DNA of 64,000 bases. It comes from Roseateles_C aquae. GTDB taxonomy: Bacteria; Pseudomonadota; Gammaproteobacteria; Burkholderiales; Burkholderiaceae_C. The stretch lies in assembly GCF_032337115.1 (NCBI RefSeq), contig NZ_JAVXZY010000013.1, forward strand, positions 84,151 to 148,150. Reading direction: 5' to 3'. Shown piece by piece: positions 50,652 to 60,141 of the stretch. How positions within the stretch are numbered: the first letter of the stretch is position 1; every line of letters starts with the position of its first letter. Both the position numbers and the translations under genes were made by a program. Under the pieces are notes generated by a model. The model had not been told where the DNA came from. It worked only from the letters and a program-made list of their open reading frames with translations, and made no database searches.

Positions 50652-53033
50652 TTACTTGGGGAAGCTGTAGATCAGCTTGAAGCTGCCGCTACCCGAGTAA
50701 GAGTTGACCTCAACATAGTAGTAGCCAGCGCTACCGGTGTAGTTGATCGTCTCGCTTGAAGTTGCGCCGTCCGAGCGGGCCACGATCGACCAGTAGCTGC
50801 CGTTCCACTTGTAGAGATAGAGGTCGAAGTCGGCGTTGGCAGGGCCGGTCAGGGTGAGCTTGAAGGCCCCACCGCTGGTGCTTTGGTAGTAGCCTGGGCT
50901 GCCGCTGGGGTAGGTGGCCGAACCGCCATCGGTCAAGCTGCCCGTCACCGTGGTGCCGCCCGTGCCACCGCCATTGACAGTCAGCGTGGCATTGGCGCTG
51001 GTGGTGCTGCCGTTCGCATTGCTGACGATCACGCTGAAATTGGCCCCGTTATCCGCTGTGGTCGTGGCCGGCGTGGTGTAGCTGGATGCGGTCGCGCCAG
51101 CAATGCTGCTGCCATTCTTGCGCCACTGGTAGCTCATGGCACTGCTGCTGGTGGCACTGACCGAGAACGTCGCCGGGCTGCCGGCATTCACAGTCACGCT
51201 GGCCGGCTGGCTGGTGATCACCGGTACGGTGGCGTCGCTACTCTTCACAGTCAGCGTCGCGTTCGCACTGGTCACGCTGCCCTTGGCGTTGGTGACCACC
51301 ACGCTGTAGAGCGCGCCGTTGTCGGCGGTCGTCGTCACTGGCGTGGTGTAGCTGGATGCGGTCGCGCCACTGATGTTGCTTCCGTTCTTGCGCCATTGGT
51401 AGCTCAGCGCCGAGTCACTGGTCGCGGACACGCTGAAAGTTGCCGTCGAACCCACAAGCACGGTCACGTTGGCCGGCTGGCTAGAGATGACCGGCACACT
51501 GTCAGCCGGCGGATTCGGGCAGGTCACGCCTACGGCACTGAAGGCACTGACCACATCGGCGATGGCATAGCCGCGGCTTTGCGCCGCCTTCATCACACCA
51601 CAAGAACCGTTATTGAAGGTCTCGTTCTGCGTCCAGTACAGGCGGTTGGCGTCGGCAAAGATCTCAAAGGCCTTGCGCGTGTTCCAGTTGGCCTTCTTCG
51701 CCAGCGTGTAATAAGCCTTGTTGTAGACGCCTGAGGTCAGGTGCACGTCAAGTGAGTCGTTGTAGTTGCTGGCGTGGCTGATCGAACGACCATCTCGCGT
51801 TGGCTCGTCCATGTAGCGCAGCGCGCCCGAGGCCTTGTAGATTTCGGAGCCGACCAGCCAGTCGTTCGTGCCGCGGTCGTAGTACTCGGCAGCTTCACCG
51901 GCCATGTCGGAGAAGGCTTCGTTCATGCCACCGGACTGCCTGGAGTACACCAGGCCCGAGTTCTGCTCGGTGAAGCCATGGCTGACTTCGTGCGAAGCCA
52001 CGTCCAGCGAGACCAGCGGGTAGAAGGTCGAGGCGCCGTCACCGAAGTGCATGGCCGTGCCGTCCCAGAAGGCATTCTCGTAGCTGCTGCTGTAGTGCAC
52101 GCGCATCTGCAGCTTCTGGCTGATCGGGCGAACGCCCAGCCAGTTCTGGTACATATTGAAGACGACGTTGCCGAAGTGGTGTGCGTCGTTCATCGGCGAG
52201 AAGGCGCCGTTGATCGTCTTCACGGTATTGCGCGGGCAGGTGAAGCTGTGCGCCGTCGAGCCGCTGGTGCCGCCGTTCAGGTTGACCGTGGTGACGTTGG
52301 TGCTGTCCAGCTTGCAGGTCGAGCCACTCTGCGTCACGTCCAGGAAGGGCTTGCCATTGGAGCCGTACTCATACTGACCGGTCTTCTGGTTGCCACCAGG
52401 GCCGGTGCCAATCAGCGCATGGTTCAGGCCTTCCCAACGCTGCAGCACTTCGCCGCTGTTCGCGTCCATGATGTAGTGAGGGCGCGAAGGCTCGCCCTTG
52501 GCGTTGCTCGTCAAGAAGGAGACCAGGTAGACCAGATGGGCGATGCCCTTGCCGTCCAGCTTGACATAGAGCTTGGCTTGCTCGTTTTCGGTCAGCGCAG
52601 CGGTGCTGCGACCCTTGGCCAGTTGCAGAACGGCCTGTTCGGAGAGTGCTGGGCGCGCCGTCCCAAGATCCTGCGCGAGATCGCGAATGATGGCGCCGTG
52701 GTAGGTCGAAGCGGCTGTCAGCCCCTTGGCGTCCCGGTGCTCGACCACCGCTTCGCCAAATACCGGCACACCCTTGTAGCGCTGCTCATGACGGATGACG
52801 GTACGACCGTTCTCGTAAATCTGGCGACGCAATTCAACGAGTTCGTCAGTGGCCAGCCCCAGCGAGGCGGCCGCGCCCTGTGCGCCGCCCAAGGCCACGC
52901 GACCCGTGCTGGCGTTGGCAAGGCCTGGCTTGCCGTCCAGCGCAACGCGCTCTGCGGCCATGGCCTGACAGGCAGCGCCTACCGCGGAGCTCAGCACCAT
53001 CAGGCGCACTAGGGTTTGAACGTTGTTCTTCAT
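50652..53033 (-). CDS. Secreted M4 metalloprotease 2 with Ig-like domains
   Basis: A 793-residue paralogue of protease 1: signal peptide (LVRLMVLSSAVGAACQAMA), FTP propeptide, catalytic domain with HEVSHGFTEQNSGL and GGMNEAFSDMAGEA. It then differs by two tandem Ig-like domains of about 85 residues each (VISSQPANVTVLVGSTATFS and VITSQPASVTVNAGSPATFS) and ends in a PPC-like domain (SETINYTGSAGYYYVEVNSYSGSG). The Ig-like domains probably help substrate or surface binding. Start at ATG 53033. Tandem duplication is evident from both coding and upstream similarity. Confidence 0.93.
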   Translation of the reverse strand: MKNNVQTLVRLMVLSSAVGAACQAMAAERVALDGKPGLANASTGRVALGGAQGAAASLGLATDELVELRRQIYENGRTVIRHEQRYKGVPVFGEAVVEHRDAKGLTAASTYHGAIIRDLAQDLGTARPALSEQAVLQLAKGRSTAALTENEQAKLYVKLDGKGIAHLVYLVSFLTSNAKGEPSRPHYIMDANSGEVLQRWEGLNHALIGTGPGGNQKTGQYEYGSNGKPFLDVTQSGSTCKLDSTNVTTVNLNGGTSGSTAHSFTCPRNTVKTINGAFSPMNDAHHFGNVVFNMYQNWLGVRPISQKLQMRVHYSSSYENAFWDGTAMHFGDGASTFYPLVSLDVASHEVSHGFTEQNSGLVYSRQSGGMNEAFSDMAGEAAEYYDRGTNDWLVGSEIYKASGALRYMDEPTRDGRSISHASNYNDSLDVHLTSGVYNKAYYTLAKKANWNTRKAFEIFADANRLYWTQNETFNNGSCGVMKAAQSRGYAIADVVSAFSAVGVTCPNPPADSVPVISSQPANVTVLVGSTATFSVSATSDSALSYQWRKNGSNISGATASSYTTPVTTTADNGALYSVVVTNAKGSVTSANATLTVKSSDATVPVITSQPASVTVNAGSPATFSVSATSSSAMSYQWRKNGSSIAGATASSYTTPATTTADNGANFSVIVSNANGSTTSANATLTVNGGGTGGTTVTGSLTDGGSATYPSGSPGYYQSTSGGAFKLTLTGPANADFDLYLYKWNGSYWSIVARSDGATSSETINYTGSAGYYYVEVNSYSGSGSFKLIYSFPK
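51979..52271. repeat. Identical block shared by the two M4 protease genes (copy in protease 2)
   Basis: Partner of 48572-48864. Identity ends at single differences on both sides (for example G at 52272 against A at 48865). Confidence 0.85.
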
Positions 53034-53261
53034 GACTGTCTCTCTCTCTTTCCATCGTGGCGGGGGTTGTCCCCGATGTAGCCATCCCTCACCGAGTAGG
53101 TTTGGATCTGGCGCGGCGCGACTCCCAATTGGCGGTTTGTGCCGCGTGAGGGCGTCTCTGACACAGGCCGCAGCAAGCTTGCCGCTCGACGAAAAGGGGC
53201 AGGCGCCAACGGCTCTTAGCTGCTGATCCGGAGAAACTACGAGCCGTCAGCAACGCCGCGG

Positions 53262-53345
53262 CATGCTATTCGCACAACGAAAGTAAGGAACCTGTAAGTC
53301 ATGACATCCGCAAGAACCCTTTCCTGCGCATGTCCCTATTGGCAA
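53262..53345 (-). promoter_or_regulatory. Conserved upstream block of protease 2
   Basis: Counterpart of 49855-49937, again about 230-310 nt before the start. The rest of the 490-nt gap to the GTPase gene, outside the shared leader pieces, shows nothing I can identify. Confidence 0.55.
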
Positions 53346-53525
53346 ATGGTCGCGGCGGCACGGTCAGAGCGCCATGACATCGACCCAGCCCGACCACGGC
53401 CGGGTCCCTGCCTCGGCAGCGGTTCAGCACAAACGCCGTCGCGATCCCGGCAATAACGCCAACATCCGGGACAATACGTTCGCCGCACTTTCTGGCGGCG
53501 AGGCAGTGGACAGAGGTTGGACGAG

Positions 53526-54476
53526 ATGGCGATTCAGTGGTTTCCCGGGCATATGAACAGCACGCGCAATGCGATCCGGGACCGGGTGAAAGATGGCATC
53601 GACGTCGTCATCGAACTGCTCGATGCCCGCGTGCCGGGCTCCAGTGCCAACCCCCTGCTGGCCGCGCTGACCGATGGTCGCCCCTCGTTGAAGCTGCTCA
53701 ACAAGCAGGACCTGGCCGATCCGGCTCGCACCGCTGAGTGGCTGGCCCATTACAACGCCCTGCCCGATACCCGCGCAATCGCGCTGGACACCAGCATGGT
53801 CGCCCCCGCCAAGGCGCTGGCCGCGGCCTGCCGAGAACTGGCGCCCAATCGTGGCGGCATGGCCAAGCCGATGCGGGTGCTGATCTGCGGCATCCCCAAT
53901 GTCGGCAAATCGACGCTGATCAACACGCTGGCCGGCAAGCGCTCAGCAAAGACCGGTGACGAGCCCGGCATCACCAAGGTCGAACAGAAGATCGTGTTGG
54001 AAAGTGACTTCTATCTGTACGACACACCCGGGATGTTATGGCCACGGATTTCGGTTGAGCAAAGCGGCTACAACCTGGCCGCCAGTGGCGCGGTCGGCCG
54101 CAATGCCTTTGACGAAGAAGAAGTGGCGCTGGAGTTGCTGCACTATCTGCGCCAGCACTACGCCGGCCTGGTCGAGGCCCGCTACAAGCTGGGCGATACC
54201 AAGGAACTGGTCGACGCCGAACTGCTGGCTGCGATTGGTCGCAAGCGCGGCGCCATGCTCAGCGGCGGTCGCATCAATATGCAGAAGGCCGCGGAAGTGC
54301 TGATCTATGAGTTCCGCCAGGCTGTGTTGGGCCGCATCACGCTGGAAACACCGACTGAGTTTGCCCAATGGTGCAAGGCCGCCGAGGAAGCCGACGCGGC
54401 ACGTGAAGCCAAGCTGGCCGCGCGTAAGGCCAAGCGTCGCTCGGACCGCGACGCCCCGCCGGCACAAGAGGACTGA
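53526..54476 (+). CDS. Circularly permuted ribosome biogenesis GTPase (YlqF/RbgA family)
   Basis: A 316-residue cytoplasmic GTPase. The motif order is permuted, as in the YlqF/RbgA family: G4 (NKQDL, near residue 60) comes before G1 (GIPNVGKSTLINTLAG, near 123) and G3 (DTPGMLWP). The start IQWFPGHMNSTRNAIRD is highly characteristic. RbgA matures the large ribosomal subunit in Bacillus; proteobacterial members are less studied. The C-terminus is basic. ATG 53526 is chosen over a TTG at 53517. Confidence 0.92.
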   Translation: MAIQWFPGHMNSTRNAIRDRVKDGIDVVIELLDARVPGSSANPLLAALTDGRPSLKLLNKQDLADPARTAEWLAHYNALPDTRAIALDTSMVAPAKALAAACRELAPNRGGMAKPMRVLICGIPNVGKSTLINTLAGKRSAKTGDEPGITKVEQKIVLESDFYLYDTPGMLWPRISVEQSGYNLAASGAVGRNAFDEEEVALELLHYLRQHYAGLVEARYKLGDTKELVDAELLAAIGRKRGAMLSGGRINMQKAAEVLIYEFRQAVLGRITLETPTEFAQWCKAAEEADAAREAKLAARKAKRRSDRDAPPAQED

Positions 54477-54527
54477 GCAGGCTGCAGCGTGCGTTTGGCC
54501 TGATTCACTTGGCCTCATAATTTGCCG

Positions 54528-55283
54528 ATGCTGTTGCGCCTATGTCTGTTCGTTGCCGGCCTGTTTGTGCAGTTTGCTGCAACTGCGCAGACGCCCGCGG
54601 GCGATGAATTGCTGATCGAATACCGCGACAAGCCGCCGCTGTCTTACACCGAGGCTCAGCGTCCCGCCGGCATCCTGATCGACAAGACCCGAGAGATCTT
54701 CAAACGCGCTGGCATTTCCATCCAACTCAGCGAAGTGCCTCTGAAGCGCATCGTCAAAGACATCCAGAACAATCAACAGCGTGTTTGCTCACCCGGCTGG
54801 TACAAGCTGGTTGAACGTGAGCAATACGCGCGCTTCTCGCTAGCCATCCACCAGGACGCCAAGCAGCGCGTGCTGGTGGCGCCCGGCGCGCTGGCGGTCG
54901 CTCGCAGCCATGCCAGCATCGTCAGTTTGCTTGCCGACCGCAGACTGCAGCTTGCCACCGTCAATGGCGTCTCCTATGGCGCAGAGCTGGATCAGCTGAT
55001 AGTCGCCGCCGCACGGCCGGCGCTGGCCGTCAGCGTCACGCCGCAGCAGTTGGCGCGAATGATCAACGCCGGCCGTGCCGATTACATGTTCATCGATCAG
55101 GATGACTACGAATACCTGGAGCAACAGGGTGAGCTTGGTGGAAACCAGGCGCAGGCGCTGAGCTTCAGCGACATGCCCGCGGGCCTTTACCGCTATCTGA
55201 TGTGCAGCAAGCAGGTCGACGACGGTACGCTACAGCGCATCAATGATGCGATTCGCCAGCTCGGCGACGGGCGCAAGCGCTGA
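54528..55283 (+). CDS. Periplasmic solute-binding-like protein
   Basis: A 251-residue exported protein with a signal peptide (LCLFVAGLFVQFAATAQ) and a type 2 periplasmic-binding fold: LLIEYRDKPPLSYTEAQRPAGILIDKTREIFKRAGI, then QQLARMINAGRADYMFIDQDDYEYL. No ABC permease or ATPase gene is adjacent, so it may act as a stand-alone sensor or binding protein; many such orphans exist in Burkholderiales. CATAAT ends 6 nt before the ATG, with no Shine-Dalgarno sequence, so the mRNA may be leaderless. Confidence 0.82.
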   Translation: MLLRLCLFVAGLFVQFAATAQTPAGDELLIEYRDKPPLSYTEAQRPAGILIDKTREIFKRAGISIQLSEVPLKRIVKDIQNNQQRVCSPGWYKLVEREQYARFSLAIHQDAKQRVLVAPGALAVARSHASIVSLLADRRLQLATVNGVSYGAELDQLIVAAARPALAVSVTPQQLARMINAGRADYMFIDQDDYEYLEQQGELGGNQAQALSFSDMPAGLYRYLMCSKQVDDGTLQRINDAIRQLGDGRKR

Positions 55284-55289
55284 AACCCG

Positions 55290-56453
55290 CTAGCCGCGTT
55301 CACGCATGAGCGCTACTAGCAGCAACATGCCCAACACCAGCACTGCTGCCGTCAGCAGCAGCGGCACGCGAAAGCTCCCAGTGCTTTGCACCAGCCAGCC
55401 GCTCAGCGCCGGTGCGCTGATCTGGGCCGCCCCATAGCCCAAGGTCAGACGCGCCATCGCCTTGCCTGGATTGGCCGGAGTACGGCGGCCGACCACCGCC
55501 AGCGTCAGGCTGACAATGCCGATGAAGGTTGCCCCATACAGCAAGGCACCCGCCAGCGCTGCAGCCAGACTCTCGGACAGCGCCGGCAACAGCACAGAAA
55601 GCACTTGCAGACCAAAGGCCAGCAGCAGCGCTTGCAGATCGCCGATCCGCCGCGCCACCCGATCCCACAAAAACACCGCCGGCACCGAAGCCAGACCGAC
55701 CAGCAGCCAAGCCAGCGGCCCCTGCCCGGCCAGCAGCGGCTGACGCTCGACAATCGCCACGGTGAAGGTGGCATTGATGACAAAGCCCCAACCGGCGCAA
55801 AAGTACATGGCCAGCATCAGCCACAGCCAGCGCCGCGAGTCCAGCGCCGCCGCCTGCGCCGATGCCGAATTCGTCGGTACCGGCGGACGCCAGCGCCAGG
55901 CCGGCCACAACAGCGGAAGGCAGAGCAGACTCAGCCCCCACCACTGAGCCGCCCAGCCAAGCTGCCAGCGCGACAACAGCATCACCCCGAGCGCTGAGAC
56001 GACGATGCCCAGGCCCAGGCCCATGAAATGCACCCCCAACTCGGGGCGCCGCCCGGCCCGCATCAGCCAGTTCAACACCAGCCCGGTGCCCAGCAGCATG
56101 GCCGCCGCGCCACACAAGCCGCCGGCAAATCGCAGCAAGGCCCACCACCACCAGTGGCTGGACAGACCCATGCCCGCAGCACTGAGCAGCGCCACAGGCA
56201 GGCCAGCGCTGTACAGGCGGTGGCGCCAGCGCGAATCATCAATCCACGAGGCCAGCAAGGCGCCGGCCATATAGCCGCCATAGTTGCAGGCGGCCAGCGC
56301 ACCTGCCGCCACATCGCCCAGCCCGGCCTCGCGCTGCATCAGCGGCAGCAAGGGCGTGTAGGAAAAGCGCGCCAGGCCGATACACAGCACCAGTGCACAG
56401 ATGCCGGAGATCGACACCTGCGTGGCACTGAAAGCACGTGACTCGGTGTTCAT
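55290..56453 (-). CDS. MFS transporter, YbfB/YjiJ family
   Basis: An inner-membrane protein of 387 residues with about 12 helices. The first helix region SISGICALVLCIGLARFSYTPLLPLMQREAGL is the hallmark of the YbfB/YjiJ family. The intracellular loop has GGYMAGALLASWIDD. The substrate is unknown. It is convergent with the solute-binding gene (ends 7 nt apart). Confidence 0.88.
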   Translation of the reverse strand: MNTESRAFSATQVSISGICALVLCIGLARFSYTPLLPLMQREAGLGDVAAGALAACNYGGYMAGALLASWIDDSRWRHRLYSAGLPVALLSAAGMGLSSHWWWWALLRFAGGLCGAAAMLLGTGLVLNWLMRAGRRPELGVHFMGLGLGIVVSALGVMLLSRWQLGWAAQWWGLSLLCLPLLWPAWRWRPPVPTNSASAQAAALDSRRWLWLMLAMYFCAGWGFVINATFTVAIVERQPLLAGQGPLAWLLVGLASVPAVFLWDRVARRIGDLQALLLAFGLQVLSVLLPALSESLAAALAGALLYGATFIGIVSLTLAVVGRRTPANPGKAMARLTLGYGAAQISAPALSGWLVQSTGSFRVPLLLTAAVLVLGMLLLVALMRERG

Positions 56454-56509
56454 CTGCCTAGGCTAGCAGGCAAGACCTGACGCCGGCTGACGGTGTCGGG
56501 CCGAGCATG

Positions 56510-56544
56510 AAAAAGCACCGAGCGCCTCACGGCGGTCGGTGCTT
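56510..56544 (-). terminator. Rho-independent terminator of the TonB-dependent receptor gene
   Basis: AAGCACCGA (56513-56521) pairs with TCGGTGCTT (56536-56544), with an inner CGCC/GGCG stem; on the minus strand five T follow. It lies about 45 nt after the receptor stop. Confidence 0.88.
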
Positions 56545-56589
56545 CGGAAGGCGCCTAGAGCGGGCCTGGCCCGCTCCAGCAGCCCAGGA

Positions 56590-59500
56590 TCAGAACTCGT
56601 AGCGCAGCGTCGCTTGAATCGCCCACTGCGACTGATTCGCCGTCTGCGCCGTGGTCAGCAGGTCAGCGTCGGTCACGCTGTAGATGTACTTGCCGTTCTG
56701 CATGCCAGCGTAGTTGACGAAGCTGCGGTAGTTACCACCGGTGTTGGTGCTGTTGACGCCGCCGAACGGCGCTTCGTCGATATGGCCCCAGTTCTTGTTC
56801 AGCAGATTGCCGACGTTCAGGATGTCGAACGTGAACACGCCCTTGTGCTTGGGACGCAGACCCGGCACTTCCTGGCTGAGACGCAGATCGAAGCTGTTCA
56901 CAAACGGTGCAAAGCTGCCGTTGCGCGACACGGTGCGACCCTTTGCCGCGGCCAGCTCGGGGTTGGCGTTGACGATGCTCCAGAACTTCGCCTCGGCGTC
57001 GGCCGCGCTCAGCTTGTCCGAGGTCGGCGAGCGGAAGATCACCTCACCCGAACCCGGTGCGGTCGGGATGTACATCAGGTCATTGCCAGCAACGCCGTCG
57101 CCGTTCATGTCATTGCGGAAGGTCCAGCTGTAGGGACGACCCTTGCGGCCTTCGTAGAACAGACCGACGGTCGTCTTATAGCTGCCGACAAAGGCCTTGG
57201 ACCAGTTCACCGCACCGTTGATGCGATCACGCACCAAGTAGGCCGAGTTCGCCAGCACTTCTTCGTTCGGATTGAATGCAGCACGGTTGTTGAAGCCGGA
57301 GTTCGACGTCGAAGAGGACAAATTGCTGACCTCCTTGGCGCTCATCCGCGAATAGGCGACTTGCCAGCCAAAACCGTCACGCGCAGGACGGCTCAGTGAC
57401 AAGGTGATCGTGTCGCCACCGCCCTTGCCGGTCGCATCAGCGAGCAGCACGTTGCCGAAGGTCTTGTCGCGACCCGCCTTCGCCTGACCGGTGCAGCCGA
57501 GCGTGGTGCCGCCATCCTTCCAGCACTTCGTCGGATCCTGGGCGACTGCATCGTAGTAGAGCTCACGTCCATCGGGACCGGTAGCCTGCACCGCACCGAG
57601 ATTCAGGTGACGGTAGTAGATCGCCTGCTTGTTCTTCGTGTGCAGCCACTCGGCGCCCGCGGTCAGTCCGTACCAGGGCAACTGGGTGTCGTAGGCCAGG
57701 TTGAACTTCCAAACCGAAGGCTGATTCAGGTTTGGCGAAATGAAGTCAACCGATGCAGCGGGCGGCACACCGGTCAAGGCCGTTTGCGTATCGGGGTTGG
57801 GGTTGAAAGTGAAACCTGCAGGGCACGGAGTCGTGCCGGTGCCGCAGCTGAACGAGGCAGTTGCCAGGCCCGTGTTCGAGTAGGGATTCGACAGCCAGAC
57901 ATTGGCGGCGTTGCCCTGGAACAGGCCGATACCGCCCCGCACCTGCGACTTCTGCTCAGCCTTCGGGTCCAGCTTGTAGTTGAAGCCAAAGCGCGGCTGC
58001 ACCAGGCTCTTGCCGTCCAACGTCTGCGTGTTGTTGAAGCCGAACTTGTCCAGGGCCTTCTGATTGAGGGCCGGCGTGTCGTTGGTGCTGGCCTTGTCCA
58101 GGCGCACACCGGCGGTGATGTTCAGGCGGCTGTTGATCGTCCAGGTGTCCTGCATGAACAGGCCCAGATTCTTCAGCGTCCAACGCGCAATGCCATCGTC
58201 CAGGGTCTTGCCGGCCAGCGGGACTTGCACGGTATAGGTCGTTGGGATACCCGAGGCAAATACCGTCACAGGATCAACGCCAGCCGAAGTGCCCTTGAAG
58301 GTGTACACACCCTTGGTGTTCTGCAGGAAGGCGTTGTAGACCTCGTTGCTGCTGTAGTCGGCACCAAACTTCAGCTCATGATCGTCCTTGACCAGATTGC
58401 CGGCCAGGTACGCGTCCTGCGTCGTCGTGCGCAGCACGTTGTTGTGACGGCTGGCCTCGGTACCGAAACTCAGCGTGCGCTCAGTCTTGGAGCTCGAGTC
58501 CGGGAAGCCGGCCGGGTAGATCAGCTGGACCGACGGCAGGTTGGAGTTGGTGTCGAAGTACTTGTCGTACTTGCGATTCGAAACCTTCAGCTCGGTCGAA
58601 AAGTCAGGCGTCCAGTCGGCAAACCACTGGGCCACCGTCGTGTCCAGCTTTTTGATTTCGCGGTCCCAGTACGAGCTCAGCGACAGTGCGTTGGAACCAA
58701 AGCCGCGGAAGTTCGGGTCGGCCTGCTCGGTTCGCGCGAAGCGCACATTGACACGGTGGTCTTCGCTGACGTTCCAGTCCAGCTTCAGCAGTGAGTCCTT
58801 GACGGTCAGCTTCTGGCTGTCCGATGCAATCGGGCCACCGATATCAATGCCGTACTTGCTCTTGGCCACTTGCTGAACAGCAGCAAGTTGTTCGGGCGTG
58901 ATATCCACATTGACCAGCGAGCTGCCCTTGGGGCCGAACGCGGGCGACGAGCGCGAACTGCTCATTTCTTCGTAGGTGCCGAAGAAGAACAGCTTGTCCT
59001 TGATGATGGGGCCGCCCAGCGTGAAACCCTTGGTGTACTCGCGGAAGCTCGGCGCCTCAGAGAAAACACCGGTCTTGTTGTCGAAGCGCTTGCCCGAGAA
59101 CTGGTCGTCACGGTAGACCGCGTAGACGCTGCCCTTCAGCTCATTGGTACCCGACTTCGTGACGGCGTTGATGTTGGCGCCGGTGTAGCCCTGCTGGGTC
59201 ACGTCGAAGTTCGACAGATTGACCTGCACGGCCTGGATCGCGTCGATCGAGATCGGCTGTTTCAGCGTCGGCAGGCCATTGCCTTCTAGGCCGAAGGTGT
59301 CATTGGTGCGCACGCCGTCAATCGTCACCGAGTTGAAGCGCGAGTTTTGACCCAGGGCCGAGATCTCGCCGCGCGACTTGTCGGTCTGCGCCAGACGAGG
59401 GTCGTTGCGCGCGTAGTCGGCCAGGCTGCGTGAGACCGACGCATAGGCGTCCAAATCCTTGCGGCTCAGGCTGGTGCCGGCGCCCATATTGCTGCTGCTG

Positions 59501-59904
59501 AAGGTGGCCACGTTTGCGGAGCCGGTCGTCACCACCTTTTCCAGCACATTGGCAGCAGCACCCAGGCGCAGGTCCAGGTTCAGCGTCTCGGCCAGTTGCA
59601 GATAGATGTCGTCGCGGACTTCACGGTCGCCGCCCTTGGCCACCGTCACGGTGTAGGGGCCGCCAACGCGCAGACCACGGATCGAGAAGCGGCCTTCGGC
59701 ATCGCTGGTCAGCGTGTTGCTCGAGCCCGACTCGACGTGACGGATCACCACCTGGGCGCCAGCGACGGGCTTGCCGTCCGGGCTGACCACGCGGCCACCC
59801 ACGGCGGCGGTGGTGTTTTGGGCCAGCGCCGGCGCTGCCGCCACGATGGCGACCGCGGCACTCAATGCCGTCCTGGAAAACCTCGACCAAGAATCGTTAC
59901 TCAT
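56590..59904 (-). CDS. TonB-dependent receptor with carboxypeptidase-like N-terminal domain (Oar-like)
   Basis: A very large outer-membrane protein (1104 residues). Signal peptide (FSRTALSAAVAIVAAAPALAQ), then a carboxypeptidase-regulatory-like fold (VGGRVVSPDGKPVAGAQVVIRHVESGS ... ISIRGLRVGGPYTVTV in outline), a plug domain (LSRKDLDAYASVSRSLADYARNDPRL; VTIDGVRTNDTFGLEGNGLPTL) and a long beta-barrel ending in LRYEF, a C-terminal aromatic as expected. It belongs to the Oar-like group, whose ligands vary (proteins, peptides or sugars). The upstream region has three AAACGT-type palindromes suggesting LacI-family control. Confidence 0.92.
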   Translation of the reverse strand: MSNDSWSRFSRTALSAAVAIVAAAPALAQNTTAAVGGRVVSPDGKPVAGAQVVIRHVESGSSNTLTSDAEGRFSIRGLRVGGPYTVTVAKGGDREVRDDIYLQLAETLNLDLRLGAAANVLEKVVTTGSANVATFSSSNMGAGTSLSRKDLDAYASVSRSLADYARNDPRLAQTDKSRGEISALGQNSRFNSVTIDGVRTNDTFGLEGNGLPTLKQPISIDAIQAVQVNLSNFDVTQQGYTGANINAVTKSGTNELKGSVYAVYRDDQFSGKRFDNKTGVFSEAPSFREYTKGFTLGGPIIKDKLFFFGTYEEMSSSRSSPAFGPKGSSLVNVDITPEQLAAVQQVAKSKYGIDIGGPIASDSQKLTVKDSLLKLDWNVSEDHRVNVRFARTEQADPNFRGFGSNALSLSSYWDREIKKLDTTVAQWFADWTPDFSTELKVSNRKYDKYFDTNSNLPSVQLIYPAGFPDSSSKTERTLSFGTEASRHNNVLRTTTQDAYLAGNLVKDDHELKFGADYSSNEVYNAFLQNTKGVYTFKGTSAGVDPVTVFASGIPTTYTVQVPLAGKTLDDGIARWTLKNLGLFMQDTWTINSRLNITAGVRLDKASTNDTPALNQKALDKFGFNNTQTLDGKSLVQPRFGFNYKLDPKAEQKSQVRGGIGLFQGNAANVWLSNPYSNTGLATASFSCGTGTTPCPAGFTFNPNPDTQTALTGVPPAASVDFISPNLNQPSVWKFNLAYDTQLPWYGLTAGAEWLHTKNKQAIYYRHLNLGAVQATGPDGRELYYDAVAQDPTKCWKDGGTTLGCTGQAKAGRDKTFGNVLLADATGKGGGDTITLSLSRPARDGFGWQVAYSRMSAKEVSNLSSSTSNSGFNNRAAFNPNEEVLANSAYLVRDRINGAVNWSKAFVGSYKTTVGLFYEGRKGRPYSWTFRNDMNGDGVAGNDLMYIPTAPGSGEVIFRSPTSDKLSAADAEAKFWSIVNANPELAAAKGRTVSRNGSFAPFVNSFDLRLSQEVPGLRPKHKGVFTFDILNVGNLLNKNWGHIDEAPFGGVNSTNTGGNYRSFVNYAGMQNGKYIYSVTDADLLTTAQTANQSQWAIQATLRYEF

Positions 59905-59978
59905 CCCGACAACTCCTCAAAAAGATGTGAAACCCGGGGTCACTGAATGCCCAAAAAATGTACCGCCAATTTGGCGCG

Positions 59979-60001
59979 CAAACGTTTTCGCAAACGTTTC
60001 C
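59979..60001 (-). promoter_or_regulatory. Tandem LacI-type operator-like sites upstream of the receptor
   Basis: Two copies of GCAAACGTTT lie 11 nt apart, at 59979-59988 and 59990-59999, each containing the 8-bp palindrome AAACGTTT. This resembles half-site and full-site operators of LacI-family regulators. They lie 75-97 nt before the receptor start. No LacI-type gene is in the window. Confidence 0.5.
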
Positions 60002-60129
60002 TCGCCCAAATCGCAACGCCAGCGCAAATACGACTTGAGCCTGACCCGGAAAAAGGTGTACGACCAGCCGCGCAAGTTCCATGCCCAGCGACCGCTATTC
60101 AAGCCCGAGATCATAGACAGGCGCTGCGC

Positions 60130-60141
60130 GCGCAAACGTAT
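60130..60141. promoter_or_regulatory. Third AAACGT-type palindrome in the receptor/mtfA gap
   Basis: GCAAACGTATGC is an imperfect palindrome with the same GCAAACGT core. It is about 226 nt before the receptor start and 285 nt before mtfA. Apart from these sites I see nothing definite in the 521-nt divergent gap 59905-60425. Confidence 0.4.
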
